64,000 nt of DNA, from assembly GCA_024362935.1 (NCBI GenBank), contig JANCRA010000014.1, forward strand, positions 7,891,258-7,955,257, given 5' to 3'. A program made the position numbers and the translations under genes. The stretch comes from Setophaga petechia (Eukaryota; Chordata; Aves; Passeriformes; Parulidae). Under the pieces are notes generated by a model. That model searched no databases. It saw only the letters and a program-made list of their open reading frames with translations, and had not been told where the DNA came from. This document shows, piece by piece, positions 1 through 12,400 of this stretch (its first letter is position 1; each line of letters starts with the position of its first letter).

Positions 1-354
1 AGGGAAGTCAGGAGACTCTCCCACCCAATCCACGTGGCTGCATCAGAAGTGCTTGCTCATGTGTGCAGCACAGCACTGAGGCATGAATTAGAGAAGCTTC
101 CCATCTTCCTCTTCAGCCAGGCTGACACACAGCAGGCAGGAGCATCCCTGTCTGGGTCGTGCTCAGTGTTAGTCTCTGCCTGAGGGGGATTGCCAGCTCA
201 TTGCCTGGATAAACTGCATGATTCCTTCTCCCCAGGTCTCCTGACCTGCAGACTCATGCTTGTCATCTTTTTCCTGTCATGTGGCTTAAAAAGACTGGGT
301 TAGGGTTGCTGCATGCTGGCAGTCATTCTGACACCCTCTGCTTGGGCTCTGCAG
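1..354 (+). other. VAC14 intron, 3' part
   Basis: This is intron sequence ending in a pyrimidine-rich tract and a CAG acceptor just before base 355. No coding exon, repeat family or RNA gene is recognised in it. The preceding VAC14 exon is outside the window. Confidence 0.8.
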
Positions 355-462
355 GATATCGTGACAGAGAGCAACCAGTTCGACCTGGTGGGCTTCATCC
401 CACTGCTGCGTGAGAGGATTTACTCCAACAACCAGTACGCCCGCCAGTTCATCATATCCTGG
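355..462 (+). CDS. VAC14: VAC14 coding exon 1 of those in window
   Basis: The exon encodes 36 whole codons beginning [12 protein letters not shown] and ending RQFIISW, part of the N-terminal HEAT-repeat array. Acceptor is GCAG before 355 and the donor is GTAGGT at 463. It is phase 0 at both ends, so it opens the readable frame of the partial protein. Confidence 0.96.
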
Positions 463-3400
463 GTAGGTGCACAGGGTGCTGTGTGTGCCTGCCACTCTGA
501 ACTCCAGGACATTGTGTCCCATCAGCTTCCCATGTCCAGGCAATATATCCGTGGCAGTGTGTGAGCTAAGGCACCTGGATTTATTTGGGCAGGTTTTTAA
601 GGCAGCAGAGTTTTTTTACCTGCTTCTTTAAAAGTCCCACTCCCTGTCACCTTGTTGTTGCAGTGGCAGGGACATGACATTTCTGCCAGCCTGTCCAGGA
701 CATGGCACACCAAGTTAGAAAGTACACTCAAAGTGTTCCTTGTATAGATGGACATACTGTGCTCTAGAAGTTACAGTCTCCCAAGGGATAGCGCTAGGCT
801 GCTTTCCATCATGCAGAGATGATGGAGAGATGTTGCTCTCCAGAAGACAAGGGATCTCCACTTGCTTTCTCCTTTCTGTGCAAAGCAGGAGCTCTTGGTG
901 CTTAGCTGAGGTCTGAGGAAACGTGTTCCCCTGTACTCCCCCTCTTAGTGATACTGTTGCCACCCCAGGTCTGCCTGGATGTGTCTTGGCAGTCATTCCT
1001 GATCCCTGTTTTGTTTAGCAGAGCTGTGATTGGAAGTGCAGCGCTGCTGCAGGTTGATTGCTTGCTTGCTGTGCTAGTTCAGCTGCTTCCCAAGATGAAC
1101 AACTCCACAGTGCCCTCTTTTCCTTCCCTCTATCCCACACAGCTCAGCTCTGAATTCCTCAGTATCCTGCCAGATTTGGGCTGGTGGTGTTAGTCAGCGT
1201 CTTGAAAACTCTCCTCTTCTTTTGTATTTGTCTCTGATCTAGATCCTGGTCTTAGAGTCTGTGCCTGATATCAACCTCTTAGATTACCTTCCAGAAATCC
1301 TAGATGGACTCTTCCAGATCCTGGGAGACAACAGCAAGGAGATACGGAAAATGTGAGTGTGGATGCTGGCTGATTGCAAGGACTGTGTCCTGTTTGCTGT
1401 TCACCCATCATTTTCTCTATTGATTTCCAACTCTTGCGTGTAACTGCAGTGAAGCTCTATGTGTGTGGTGAGAGACAAATTGGCTTGGGCAGTGGATCAA
1501 AGTGTCCTTGGCAAGGGTCTCCCCTGTCCCATGGTCGTGGAGGATGCCATACTCTGCACTGGGGGACAAACTGTTTTGGCTTGGTTGAGTTGTTGCCTTC
1601 CCAGCACCTGACTTCAAAGCCACAGTGTCTCATGTGTGGTTCTGGGATGGGCATGAGCTCTCTGAAGAAACTTGCAGCATGAGAAACTTTCTTGGCAAGG
1701 CAGAGCTCCATCCCAGCATCTCCTGGCTGGAGAGAAGAAGCGAGGATTGGGAGCTTGCTCCACAGATACAGTGCTGGTCCCAAGATAGAGGCATTTTGGA
1801 GTGCAGGAATGTCTGCGTGTTCTCAGGGAAGTCAAAGGATCTTGGCACTTTTTGCTAGGAGAGAGTGACTGGACTGGTTTTGTTGGGCATAAGTAAGTGG
1901 TGAGACTGGCCTGGGTCTATCCTGCTGCAGTGCCTTTCTGGATTCTCCCTATCTCTTTTTTCCCAGCATCCACATGTCAAGGAACAAGTGCTGAAAGCTT
2001 TGGGTACCACCTGCCCCACTGCTCCTCATCCCAGGCACCTCCATATCCACAGAACCTGGGTGGCTGGGGGGGGGCTGTGTGCTGCTATCACCTCTGTCCT
2101 TGCACCTGTGTGCAATCTCTGCTGTGGGGCAGGGTGAGCTTGTCAGTCTCATCTTTCCTGCCCCTGCCTCTGTGCAAAGACACTTCTGCCATGCCACCAG
2201 CATCCCTCCATGTGCACCTGGAGAAGACAGACTCCATAAGCTCTCCCTAATTGCTCTAAGGTGATCGAACACTGACCAGCTGCTCTGCCTCTCCACAGGT
2301 GTGAGGTGGCTCTTGGGGAATTCCTCAAGGAGATCAAGAAGAATCCTTCCAGTGTGAAGTTTGCAGAAATGGCCAATATCCTGGTGATCCACTGCCAGGC
2401 AGCAGGTGAGTACACAGGACCAGGCAGTAGCACCAGCCTCCTGGTTTGTGGTGCCAGCTATAGATTCAGGCCAGGAGTTTTCCAACCGGCTGTTCACCAG
2501 CTAGGCTGCTCACCTTTTTTTTGTCACTATTCTTGGAAATCCTGCTGAAAGGAGGGAACAGGCAGCTCTCCTGTAGTTGGCGCAACTGCTTTTGTACTGC
2601 AGATCCCCCAGCCGCTACACAGGTCTGGCATCATCCAAAATGGAGGTGCCTAAAAAATATTTGGCACCTGTGGATATCCAGCACTTCTGGGAGGATCTCC
2701 ATAAGGTCTTACTGTAACCTCTGGTGGCACTTGGTGCATAGGTCAGAGTGTTAAGGATGTGTGGGGGCTCTGTGCCAGTGCTGCACTGTAGCTCCTTTGG
2801 GTCTGCTGTATAGGCAGAGAGTTACAGCTGCAACTGGATGTGTTTCCTGAGAAGGATCTTGTTCCCCAGTTCTGCTCATTGCACTCTTTAAATGTTACTG
2901 AATCGGAGTGGGTTTTCTGGGAGATAGAAAAGTATAGATAGACTTAGGTTGATTGCTCTTGATTAGACTAACTCCCAATTAATTTACACTGTTAAAGCTT
3001 AAAATCTGGCCTTGCATCAGCAGAGTGCCATGGCAGTAGTGCCTTTTCCAGAATTTAGGGAGGTTGTTAAAACCTCACCTCTAGGAATGATGCTAGACCC
3101 AGACACACAGCTGCAGTAGGTGTGACTGAAGAAATATCCTTATGCATTGGTAAGCTTGACTGAATACTTGTAAATGAGGAAACCTGCATTATGGGTTGAA
3201 CTGGGTTAACTGAAACCTAATGATTGTATTTCATCTCAAGCTCACTGGAAATTCAGGTCTTACTGATCTCTGGAACTAAATTGTCTCAGATGAGCTTCTC
3301 TTGGGATGGAGCAGAGGCAGCTCCTTGCTCGCAGGTCATCCTTGGCCTGTCTAGCCCGTGCTGCCCTTTCCCTCACCTTTGCTTGTCTCATGTCTTCCAG

Positions 3401-6400
3401 ATGACCTGATCCAGCTGACGGCCATGTGCTGGATGCGGGAGTTCATCCAGCTGGCTGGCCGGGTGATGCTGCCGTACTCCTCAGGGATCCTGACGGCCGT
3501 CCTGCCGTGTCTGTCCTACGACGACCGCAAGAAGAGTATCCTTGTAGCTCAGAGCTGCTCCCATTGCACTCCTGCTGCAGAAACCCACAGGGAAGCTTCT
3601 CTTCCACTGCCTGTTTCCTGCCCTTGGGGTGCAGGTCCAGGAAAAGTTCTCCCATCAAGTGCTAACACCCACACTGCCCTTTGGATGTGAGGGGGCTTGC
3701 AGTAGCTGGGCTGGGGCAGCTCTGATGGGGCTGCAGTGGTTTCTCCGTGGCCGGCACCTGCCCACGTGTGGGACTGCATGTTCCTTACACTGCCTTCACT
3801 CAGACATCAAGGAGGTGGCAAACGTGTGCAACCAGAGCCTTATGAAGCTGGTCATCCCAGAGGATGATGAAATGGATGAGGCCAAGCCATCAATGACTAT
3901 ACCAGCAGAGCCCACCTCAGAAGAGTCCCTCTCCAGGCCAGAGGCAGTGACTGCTGGTGAGTCCCAGTTGGTCTGGGCCAGTAGAGGTGTAAGGAAGGTC
4001 AAGGGAATGTTCTCAAGAGAAGTTCTTGGGTTGGTTTGGTGTCCTGAAGCTGCTCAGAGTACGTGGGACCTCTGTGCTTTATTTGGAAACATGTTGCACA
4101 GATGATGCTCTGGTGAGACAGACACGCTTGTTACAGGCTGCATGAGAGGGTCATTGGTCTGGCCTGGAGCCCAGGTGGTGCTGCATTGCTGCATGCCCTG
4201 GTGAGCATCCCCATCCTCTCACCGTGCTCCCCTTCAACTTAGTCACCAAGTTGACCTGAAAAAGATAATTTTTAGTTTGGGAGCAGGCGTCATCACCCAA
4301 AGAAGAGCTCAGAGAGCTGTGTTAGTCCTGAGAGAGCATCAACACATTCATGAAGGATGTGTGTGGTGGGGAAGGGTAGAGAATAGAAAGGAGAAGAATT
4401 TTGGATCATTTCCAGATTCATGGTGCTCTCCAGACCATCTTGCAGGTATTGTCCCAGTCCTAAAATTTCCAGAACATAAAAGGCAAAAGTTTGCAAATGG
4501 GATAGGAGACCTGAAGGGGGATTCAAGTGAAAGAAACTAAGTGGTGCCCATGAATCAATGCTTGGGAGCAGCAGTGGTGTTAGCCCTCCAGCATCCCTTG
4601 GGTTGCTGTGGTCTTGGCATAACTAAACATTTCTTCTGGCACAACACATCTTTGTTGTCCAGGTGTGTGAAATATGTGCTAATGTTTAAATCTCGGGGGC
4701 TCACCTGAGTTCTTCTAAAGCCGTGCCTTGAGCCCAGTGCTCTCCTGTAGCACACCCACCAGTGCTTTGGGAAAATCCTGCCGTGAGAGGGAGCAGGAGG
4801 GTGGGATGGAGACTGGAGGATTGCCTTGTCCACAGCAGCAGTGGAAGGCGGGGAAGCCGGGAGCTGCTGGGGGAGCTGCTGGGGCAGCTGCTGGGGCAGG
4901 GTGCGGTAGCAGTGGGGGTATGGGCAGCATTTGGGATGGCAGGAGGGGGGGGGGGCCGCACACAGAGCAGCATTGGTGGTTCAGTGGTAGAATTCTCGCC
5001 TGCCACGCGGGAGGCCCGGGTTCGATTCCCGGCCAATGCAACTTGCTTTTTCCTCCTATTTTTTTTGGTTTTTATCCGTAACGTGGACCCAGGCACATCA
5101 AAATATCAGTCTAAATAAGCATCTTAGTCTTCAATAAAGGTTCAAAAGCTTTCATTACCTACCACTGTACAGTTTTTTTTACTAGAAGAGATAAAGCAGA
5201 AGAATTTACTGCCATAGCACAGCAGTATTTTATCTCTTGTATTAAAATCTATCACAGAATACCTTTAAAATATCAACAGAAAGCTTAATTGCTTAATTTT
5301 CAGCCCCTCTGGTATCAAATTGCACCTTGAAGCAGTCAGGATCAGATAAAATTCTGATGCCTTTCTATGAGAAACTCAGCTCTGTTCCTTGGGTGTGCTG
5401 ATGTGGTGATGTTGCTTGTGTGAGTAGAGGCTGTTGGCACAAGGGGGCACAAAGAGTCAAGTTCATCTTGTAATGCTTTGTCACCGTGCTCGTGAGACCC
5501 AGTTTTAGCATGGAGCAGAGTTTGGAAAGCTGTTTGAGTCACTTGGCTTTAACCTGGAGTTGGGCTATGGCTAAGTGGAGATGTCCCGAGTTGGATTCTA
5601 GCTTCTCTATGCATGTGGTATGTTTAGGAATTGAAATCAAGAGAGTCAAAGGCAGCTCTGCAGTTCTGAGCTACTTCTTTGAGATTGGTTGAAACCATCA
5701 GCAGGATATGTCTGGGTCTGTCTTACAGAGGAGGGGACTCAGTTTGGGGCAGTGGTCTGAAGCTGTGCCCATTTGTATTTTGCTGGGTAAGCGCAGTTCT
5801 GTACCAGCTTGTCTGGCAGCAGGGAAGGGCTTGACAAGGAGAGTGAAATGCTCACTGCAGGCAGAAGGGATCCCTTGGGTCCCTGGACCCTCAGTGACTG
5901 CTGATGTCTTTGCAGAAGGTCGTGCAGCTCTCCAGCCTCCCAGTCCTGCTGTCTACCTCCCCCATCACCCCACTAGCTGTGTCTCCTATTTTTCTACCCC
6001 CAGGTTCTCTGGATGCATCTGGTGATTCCAGCAACAGCAGTGTCTTCACAGTAACCAGGTAGGGTCTGTTTGTTGCTTCAGAGGGGCTTGAGAAGAAGGG
6101 AAGGCTTCTTGGGGTACAGACAGTGACTGACAGAGGCTGGGCTGGGAGGCAGATGGGGGTCTCTTGGGTCCTAGTAGGGTGAATGACTGGGGATGCTCTA
6201 GGAGCTGACTGCTTCTCTCTGATGTATTTACCCCTAAATGTCTTGACTGTATGATGAACTGAGGTGTTTCTTCCCTGAAGAGACTGACCCTGTTCCATGC
6301 TGCTGTCTTGGCAGCCTACCACAGCCCAGGTCTATGGGGCTGGACCTAGGGCTGAGCAGGTCTTGGCCTCCTGCCAGCCTTTTGTGGCGTTTGTCAGCCC

Positions 6401-9400
6401 TGCCCAGCATGATCTCTCCTGCAAATACCTTTCTTCCCATCCAGCTATCTGAACTGGGGGACAAATCCATCTGTTCTAATAGCTTTCCTTTCCTCCTACT
6501 GCCTGCAGTTCCTTTACTCAGAGGCAGTGATTTCCAACACTTTAATTGTGCTGATGCTTATTTTTATTTGTTGTTGTGATCCCCAAAATAGGATTGCCTT
6601 GCTTTAGCTGCATCCTACCAGCGTGATGCCCATCACAATACATCCCAGAGCAGTGCAAGCATCAGCTTTTCACGTTGATGGTCTGTACTCTCTGTTCCTT
6701 TTTTGCATTTCTGCACATCCCAGCTACTCGTTGGTGTTAATGATGCTCTTAATTTTTTTTCTCTCTTGGAAGTACAGGTCATTTTATTCACATCTAAATG
6801 TTGGTTTATGGTAGTTAAATGATTTTCCCTGACTTTTTTGTGGTTGGTGTGTCCTGACCCTGCTCAACCCTTGAAGTTTAGCAAGTGCAAAAGTGGATGT
6901 GCATAGGGCTGAAGTGGGGAAGCTGGGTGGGGAAAGAAAATGAGGAGGCATTGAGTCAGGAGGAAAGTGATAGCCCTGGCTCCGTGCTGAAGATTTTGTA
7001 CATGAGGGAGAGAGGGAATGAAAATTGAAGAGAGTCAGAAGTAGGGAGAGCTGGGATGACTTGTCTCGGTGTCACCGAGAGCAGGAACGAGAGCAGCTGC
7101 TTGAGCTGAAATGTTCTGTCAGCAACTCAACCACCAGGGAAAACCATCTGGGACAGAAGGCAAGACTCTCCATATCTTTCAGAGACCTGGTTTTGCAGAG
7201 GAACTTTTTCCTGAACCCTCCTTTGCCCTTTTCAAAAGGAGACTCCAGGCTTTACCGTGGGGTTTACCTGCCCTGTGTGACCTCTCTGCTGGTCCAGTGT
7301 TGGCAACTGAATCATTTTCACCGCTGCATCTGTTGTGGGGACTGACACAGGATTGAGGGAGGGCTGTACACGGCTGACAGGAGCCCTGGACATCTGCCTG
7401 GTGCTCCATGCATTGCTCAGGCTGTCTGGCTTGGCTGGAGCTGGAGGAAGGAGGGAGCTGGCACCCGTGGCCCTCAGCAGCCATAACTCACACTGGAGGG
7501 CGGCAGCTGCCGCACGCTGAATGCCCACTGGGTGTCAAGGCAGGACCGCAGGAAGCCGTTGTGTTGCTGGGAAAAGCTGGAAAGCCTGCAAACAGAGGAA
7601 GTTGCAGCTGCCTTTTAAGATGAAGTCACTCTGCTTCTGTTTTTGTTCTTTCCCCCCCCTCCCCCAGCGATCAAGTGAGGGAGCATGGCTGAGCGCCAGG
7701 CATGCAGCTCTCACGCCCCCTTCCCCTGCCCTCCCCAGCTGGCTGCAGAGGGACAGTGCTGCTGCTGCAGGGAAGGGAGGACCTTGGTCAGTGGGGGCAG
7801 AGGAGATCATGGCCTGGTGTCTGCAGAGGGCCATGTTCTGGGAAGATGGCATCCTAGAAAATGATGGGCCCTGACTGCTCAACACGTGGATGTTGGGCAC
7901 ATTCCTGTGGCCACAAACTGACACACACAATCCCCTTGCTCCTAAAATGTGTTTAAAAATTCTTCCCAAGTATTTGCCAGCTTTACTTGGGGGGAGTTTC
8001 CTGGTGGCATCCACTAGGAGATGGAGACTGTGTCTATGCCAAGACAGAATCTGGCTGCTGGGAGAGCCTGACTATGCAGGGTTGGAGGGGTTTTGGGGTT
8101 CCCCATCCAGATGGAGGGCCCCACTTCTACCTTCTGCAAAAAGTGTCACTGGAAGTGGACCAGAACCACATTTCAAAGGCACTGGATCCTTCTCATGGCC
8201 TGGCTGAGCATGCTGCTGCTGTGTTAGCTGGTGTGAGCCTGGATCAGGAAGGGGAGGTGGAAGCATGGCTGCTGGAGCAGAGCCCGGGCTTCCTTCCGTT
8301 GATCTGAGCTGCCACAGGAGAAGATCCAGATGTCTGTCCTGCGTCACTGGACCAAAACAGCTGGAAAGTGCTTTTTAGGCTCTTGTAACTGCATTGGTGT
8401 TTCAAAACAAAGCTTGGACAGTTTGAGACAAATTCCCGATGGTGCTACTGGGCAGAGGGTCGGGCACAGCTGGAAGCTGTCAGTGTAAGGCTGTCTGCAT
8501 GATGGGACAAAGTTGATGGGATCACAGTCCCTCATCAGACTAGATAAGGGACATGAAATCTCCAAGAAGAGCCTTTGTGACACTTCCTGGGGCAAGGAAG
8601 TCTTCATGCCTTATGTGATGGTCAGCAACACATGGACATGTAAAGTTGTGTGTTGCTCTGCAGAAGGGGCAAGTGGCTGCCACGTGGCTGAACTGCCCAA
8701 GGCTGCAATTAAACCAGGCCTTTAAATGTGGTAGTTAATGCTTCCTACAAAGCTAAAATAGCTGCTGCTTGTCTCATGCTGGAAGTTGCTGTACCCCCAT
8801 GCCCAGAGCCTGATACACCTTGAAAGTGCATCTGGGGAGCTCATGGAGGTGGGAATACTTTGGTGGAGGATAGGAATGGTGTTGGGTGCTCTGCAGCACC
8901 GAGGGGATGGTTGGCTGAAAACAGCATGATGGCTTGCTTTGAGCTAAGGCACCAAGTCTGCCTTGGAATCCCATTCTCCAGCACCTTGTTTTGCACAGCT
9001 TTTAGGTCCAGAGTGGCTTATTCTGGCCCTTCTGTCCAGCCTGGAGTGAGGAGATGGCTTTCCTTTGCTGCCCCCACTTCATGCGTGGGTGAGTGAGCTG
9101 GAGGGGAACCACAGGCACACTGCCCCAGCCCTTGTCACAGTGATCTCCAGCTTGTTGGACTGGATGCCTCTGCCTAGACCTTGCCATCATCACTTCCCTG
9201 GAAGATCTTGGAAACTGCAGTAAGCAGAAGGAAGCCAAGAGCACTGAAATGAGAGCAATGAAGGACAAGAAAGTGACAGCTTGTGGGACCAATAGCAGAG
9301 AGGAGCTATTTACCTCCTGGCCACTAGCTCGAGCCCATTGAGCAGCACAGCTGCCAGCCTGTATGAGAGCTGCCCTTGTGACTTGGACCACAGTGAAAGA

Positions 9401-12400
9401 ACCTGGATATTTCCACCCTTGGCAAGGCCATTTTGCTGGGCTTGCCTAAAGGCTAGATCCTGGCCTGGACCTTAACCTTGTCTGAAAATGGGGTCAGGAA
9501 AGCAGCTGGACCAGGCAGGAGGCCAGGAGAAAGATGACAGCTCAGGCATTGGCAGAGAAAAGGTGACTGCTGAGGAGAGAGAAGGCAGAAGCCCTTGAAG
9601 AAAGGGGAGATGTGAGAAAATGCATTGATAAAGGACATGGAGTGAAAAACATTGCTGTGAGTTGAATGTAGCAGGAAAGTAAGCTCAGTCCCCATGCTGA
9701 AGGTGCTTTCTGAGATGGGGGGATGTGCTGTGGGATGCTGCTGCCCCACCACTGAGCTTGAGCAAAGACTCCCAGTGTTCAGAGGTGAGAGCCTGGCACA
9801 GCCCCCATCGTAGCTCAGTTTGCCCTAAAAGCTGTTCTCACTGTCACAGGCGAGCAGCGGGGGCGGTGCCAGGGCCAGGCTCATCCTCGGGAGGAGAATC
9901 TGGGGTAGTGGGTTAGATGGAAGAGATTGCATCTGACATCTGCCCTGCCGCAGATGCCGGCGCTGGGAGCGGCGTGGCAGGCCCAGGGGATCACATGGAC
10001 GCAATGCCATTACTGCTGCTCCCTCTGCCTGGGGATTAGGGAGAGCCAGGCTGAGCTGCCAGCCCTGCTCTGCAGCTGCAGCAGCGCTCAGCTGCTGCCA
10101 TAACCCTGCAAAGGGGGGTAGCCCGTGACAGTCTGGTGCTGCTCTATCCCAGAGGATTGGTGAGAGGTTTTTAGCCCAGTTTCCCATGTTCATCAGACCT
10201 CTCTGTCCTTTCATGGTGGTGCCTGGGTTTTGTGCTGAGTAAAGGAGCTGCTTCTCCACCAGCAACCCCCCTAAAAGGTTTATCTGAGCAGCTGTGGACA
10301 GAGAGTAGCTGGTGAGGAGCTTTTCCCAGCTGGAATCCCTCCTAGTGGAAGCTGAGCCCAGCAGAGCCACAGGGCAGTGGTACACAGTGTGGCTGGGGGT
10401 GCCTGGCTCCAGGTCAGCCTGGTGCTCCCAGCCACCTCTGGGGTCCACTCAGGTGGGTTTTGGGTTGAGCCACCCAGGCTCTACCCACGTACTGCATCAA
10501 GAGCAGTGATGGAAGAGGGGTTTTCATGGGTGATTTTGGCACAAACCAGATTGGAAGTTGTTTGTAGAAGTTGTCTCTACTGTGCCGCTAGAAGTCCAGC
10601 ATCAGCAGACAGCAGTGCTGTGGCAACCCATGGCACCCTACATCCTGCCCACTTATCTCACAGCAGCGTGGAGCTAGTGGGATGTGACAGCATCAAAGCC
10701 ACCTCCAAACTGCCCAGCTTCAGGCACCAGTTCTCTGTGCTGTCCTTTGGCCTCTTGCTTCTGAAAACATGCATTACCCTGAGGTTTCTTTTTCCCCATC
10801 CTGTGCAGTCAATGTGTATATTTGGTGGAGGTGTTACTGGGTCAAGATTTCGTTCTTCTCTTCCATCTGAAGCCTGTACTGGGAGCATGGCAGGCTATGC
10901 AACTGCCACGGGAGATGGTTTTGTATGAAACCAAATACAATGTTCATTCAGGCTGGCTGAAGTGAACTGGGATGCTGCTCCCTTGGACATCTCTCCCCAA
11001 CTCCTCATGCTCTGGGTTCCTCCTTCCCCTCAGTTCTGTGTGTCTGAGCATTTTGCCCTCGGCTGTTGTTTTCAACATCAAAGTGAAATGCAATTTGCAG
11101 CCCCCAGCATCTGTTACGTGAGGCAGATCAAGCAGTCAGATCCCCACAGGGCTCTGAGGGGCTGCAGCCTCCTCATCTTGCCCTTACAATGTGTGTCCTG
11201 GGGAAGATCAAATCCTATTAAGCCACAGCTCTACTTGCAAATTATACCGTGAGAAATCTGCCCCTTAGGATTTCTTATCAAACAAGATGCATGGCAGCTC
11301 TGTGCAGGCTGCAAAAATCAGCAAGAGCCTGGTCCAGCCTTGAATAATTCAGTACTTTGGGTACCAGAGGTGTGACATGGCTCTTGAGCGCAGCCTCCCC
11401 TTGGTGGTCTTCTCCAGCCGTCTTGGTTCTAGCTGTTCTCTCTCCTTAAATGAGTCTCCTGTGACAGATGTGTCTCATATTCTTGCTGTCAAGGAGGTGG
11501 GAAACCATCAGGTAGATTTCAGGATCACAATCAGTACATAAAAATGCTGTATCATGACAATTTCTGTGTTGGGATCACCCGTCCCAATGCAAGTCCCAGC
11601 TATTAGGGACAAAAACTGGGGGACCAAGAGCTAAGAGTCTGCAGCAGCTGTCAATTTCTAACAGAGACAATGTCCTGGTGGACTAAGAGAGTTACTTCCT
11701 CTCATCTCTTGTTTATGATGAACGGTTATCCTGATCTTTTGGGAATCAAGATGCAGGTGCCAAGGCAGGGTTGTAGCAGAGAGCTGCATCCCAAACTCAC
11801 TGCCAGATGGGGCAGTGAGATCTGCAGTTCTCAGCACAAATCCACTGGGATCAGTGGAACCTGGATGCCTTCTTCAGGTTGGGGTTTGAGTACACATGGG
11901 TTAATGTTCTCTGAAGGTGTTTGAGCTGGTCAACCTTGAGGTGGATTCCGAGTGTATTTTATGGATCTCTAATCTTTGAACCCCAAATCTGGCAACTGCA
12001 CTATGGACCAGTTTCTCACACAGCCATGATACTGTTTTCATTTAGAGTGGTGCCTTCCCACATGTAGGTACCAGCTGCTTTGGGAAAAGTGGTCACACTC
12101 CAAGCACCAGAGATTTCTGTTACTTCCAAAGCATTATAAGAAAGGAGAGTGACTGTTTGCATAGGTAGATAGGACAAGGGGGAACAGTTTTGAACTAGGA
12201 GAGATTTAGGTTAAATGTTAGGAAGAAACTCTTTATTCACAGGATGGTGAGGCACTGGCATGGTTTTCAGAGAGAAGTTGTAGATGGCCCATTTCTGGAA
12301 ATGTTCAAGGCCTGGCTGGACTAGCAACCTGATCTAGTGAGGGTTTGAGCTAAGGTGTTTGATGCAGCCTCTGGAGTGTTGTGGTCTTCATCACCATGGG

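Larger units (their letters stand above)
3957..6003 (+). other. VAC14 intron hosting a tRNA gene
   Basis: A 2,047-base intron whose one recognisable content is the tRNA-Gly gene at 4970-5040. Upstream of the tRNA (4850-4955) is G-rich sequence with GAGCTGCTGGGG-like short repeats. Downstream (5050-5330) is AT-rich. No other gene is seen. Confidence 0.85.

Noticed and set aside
9825..10448. 207-codon minus-strand open frame in a VAC14 intron
   Set aside because: No domain, signal or family resemblance; it falls in a GC-rich patch better explained as regulatory sequence.
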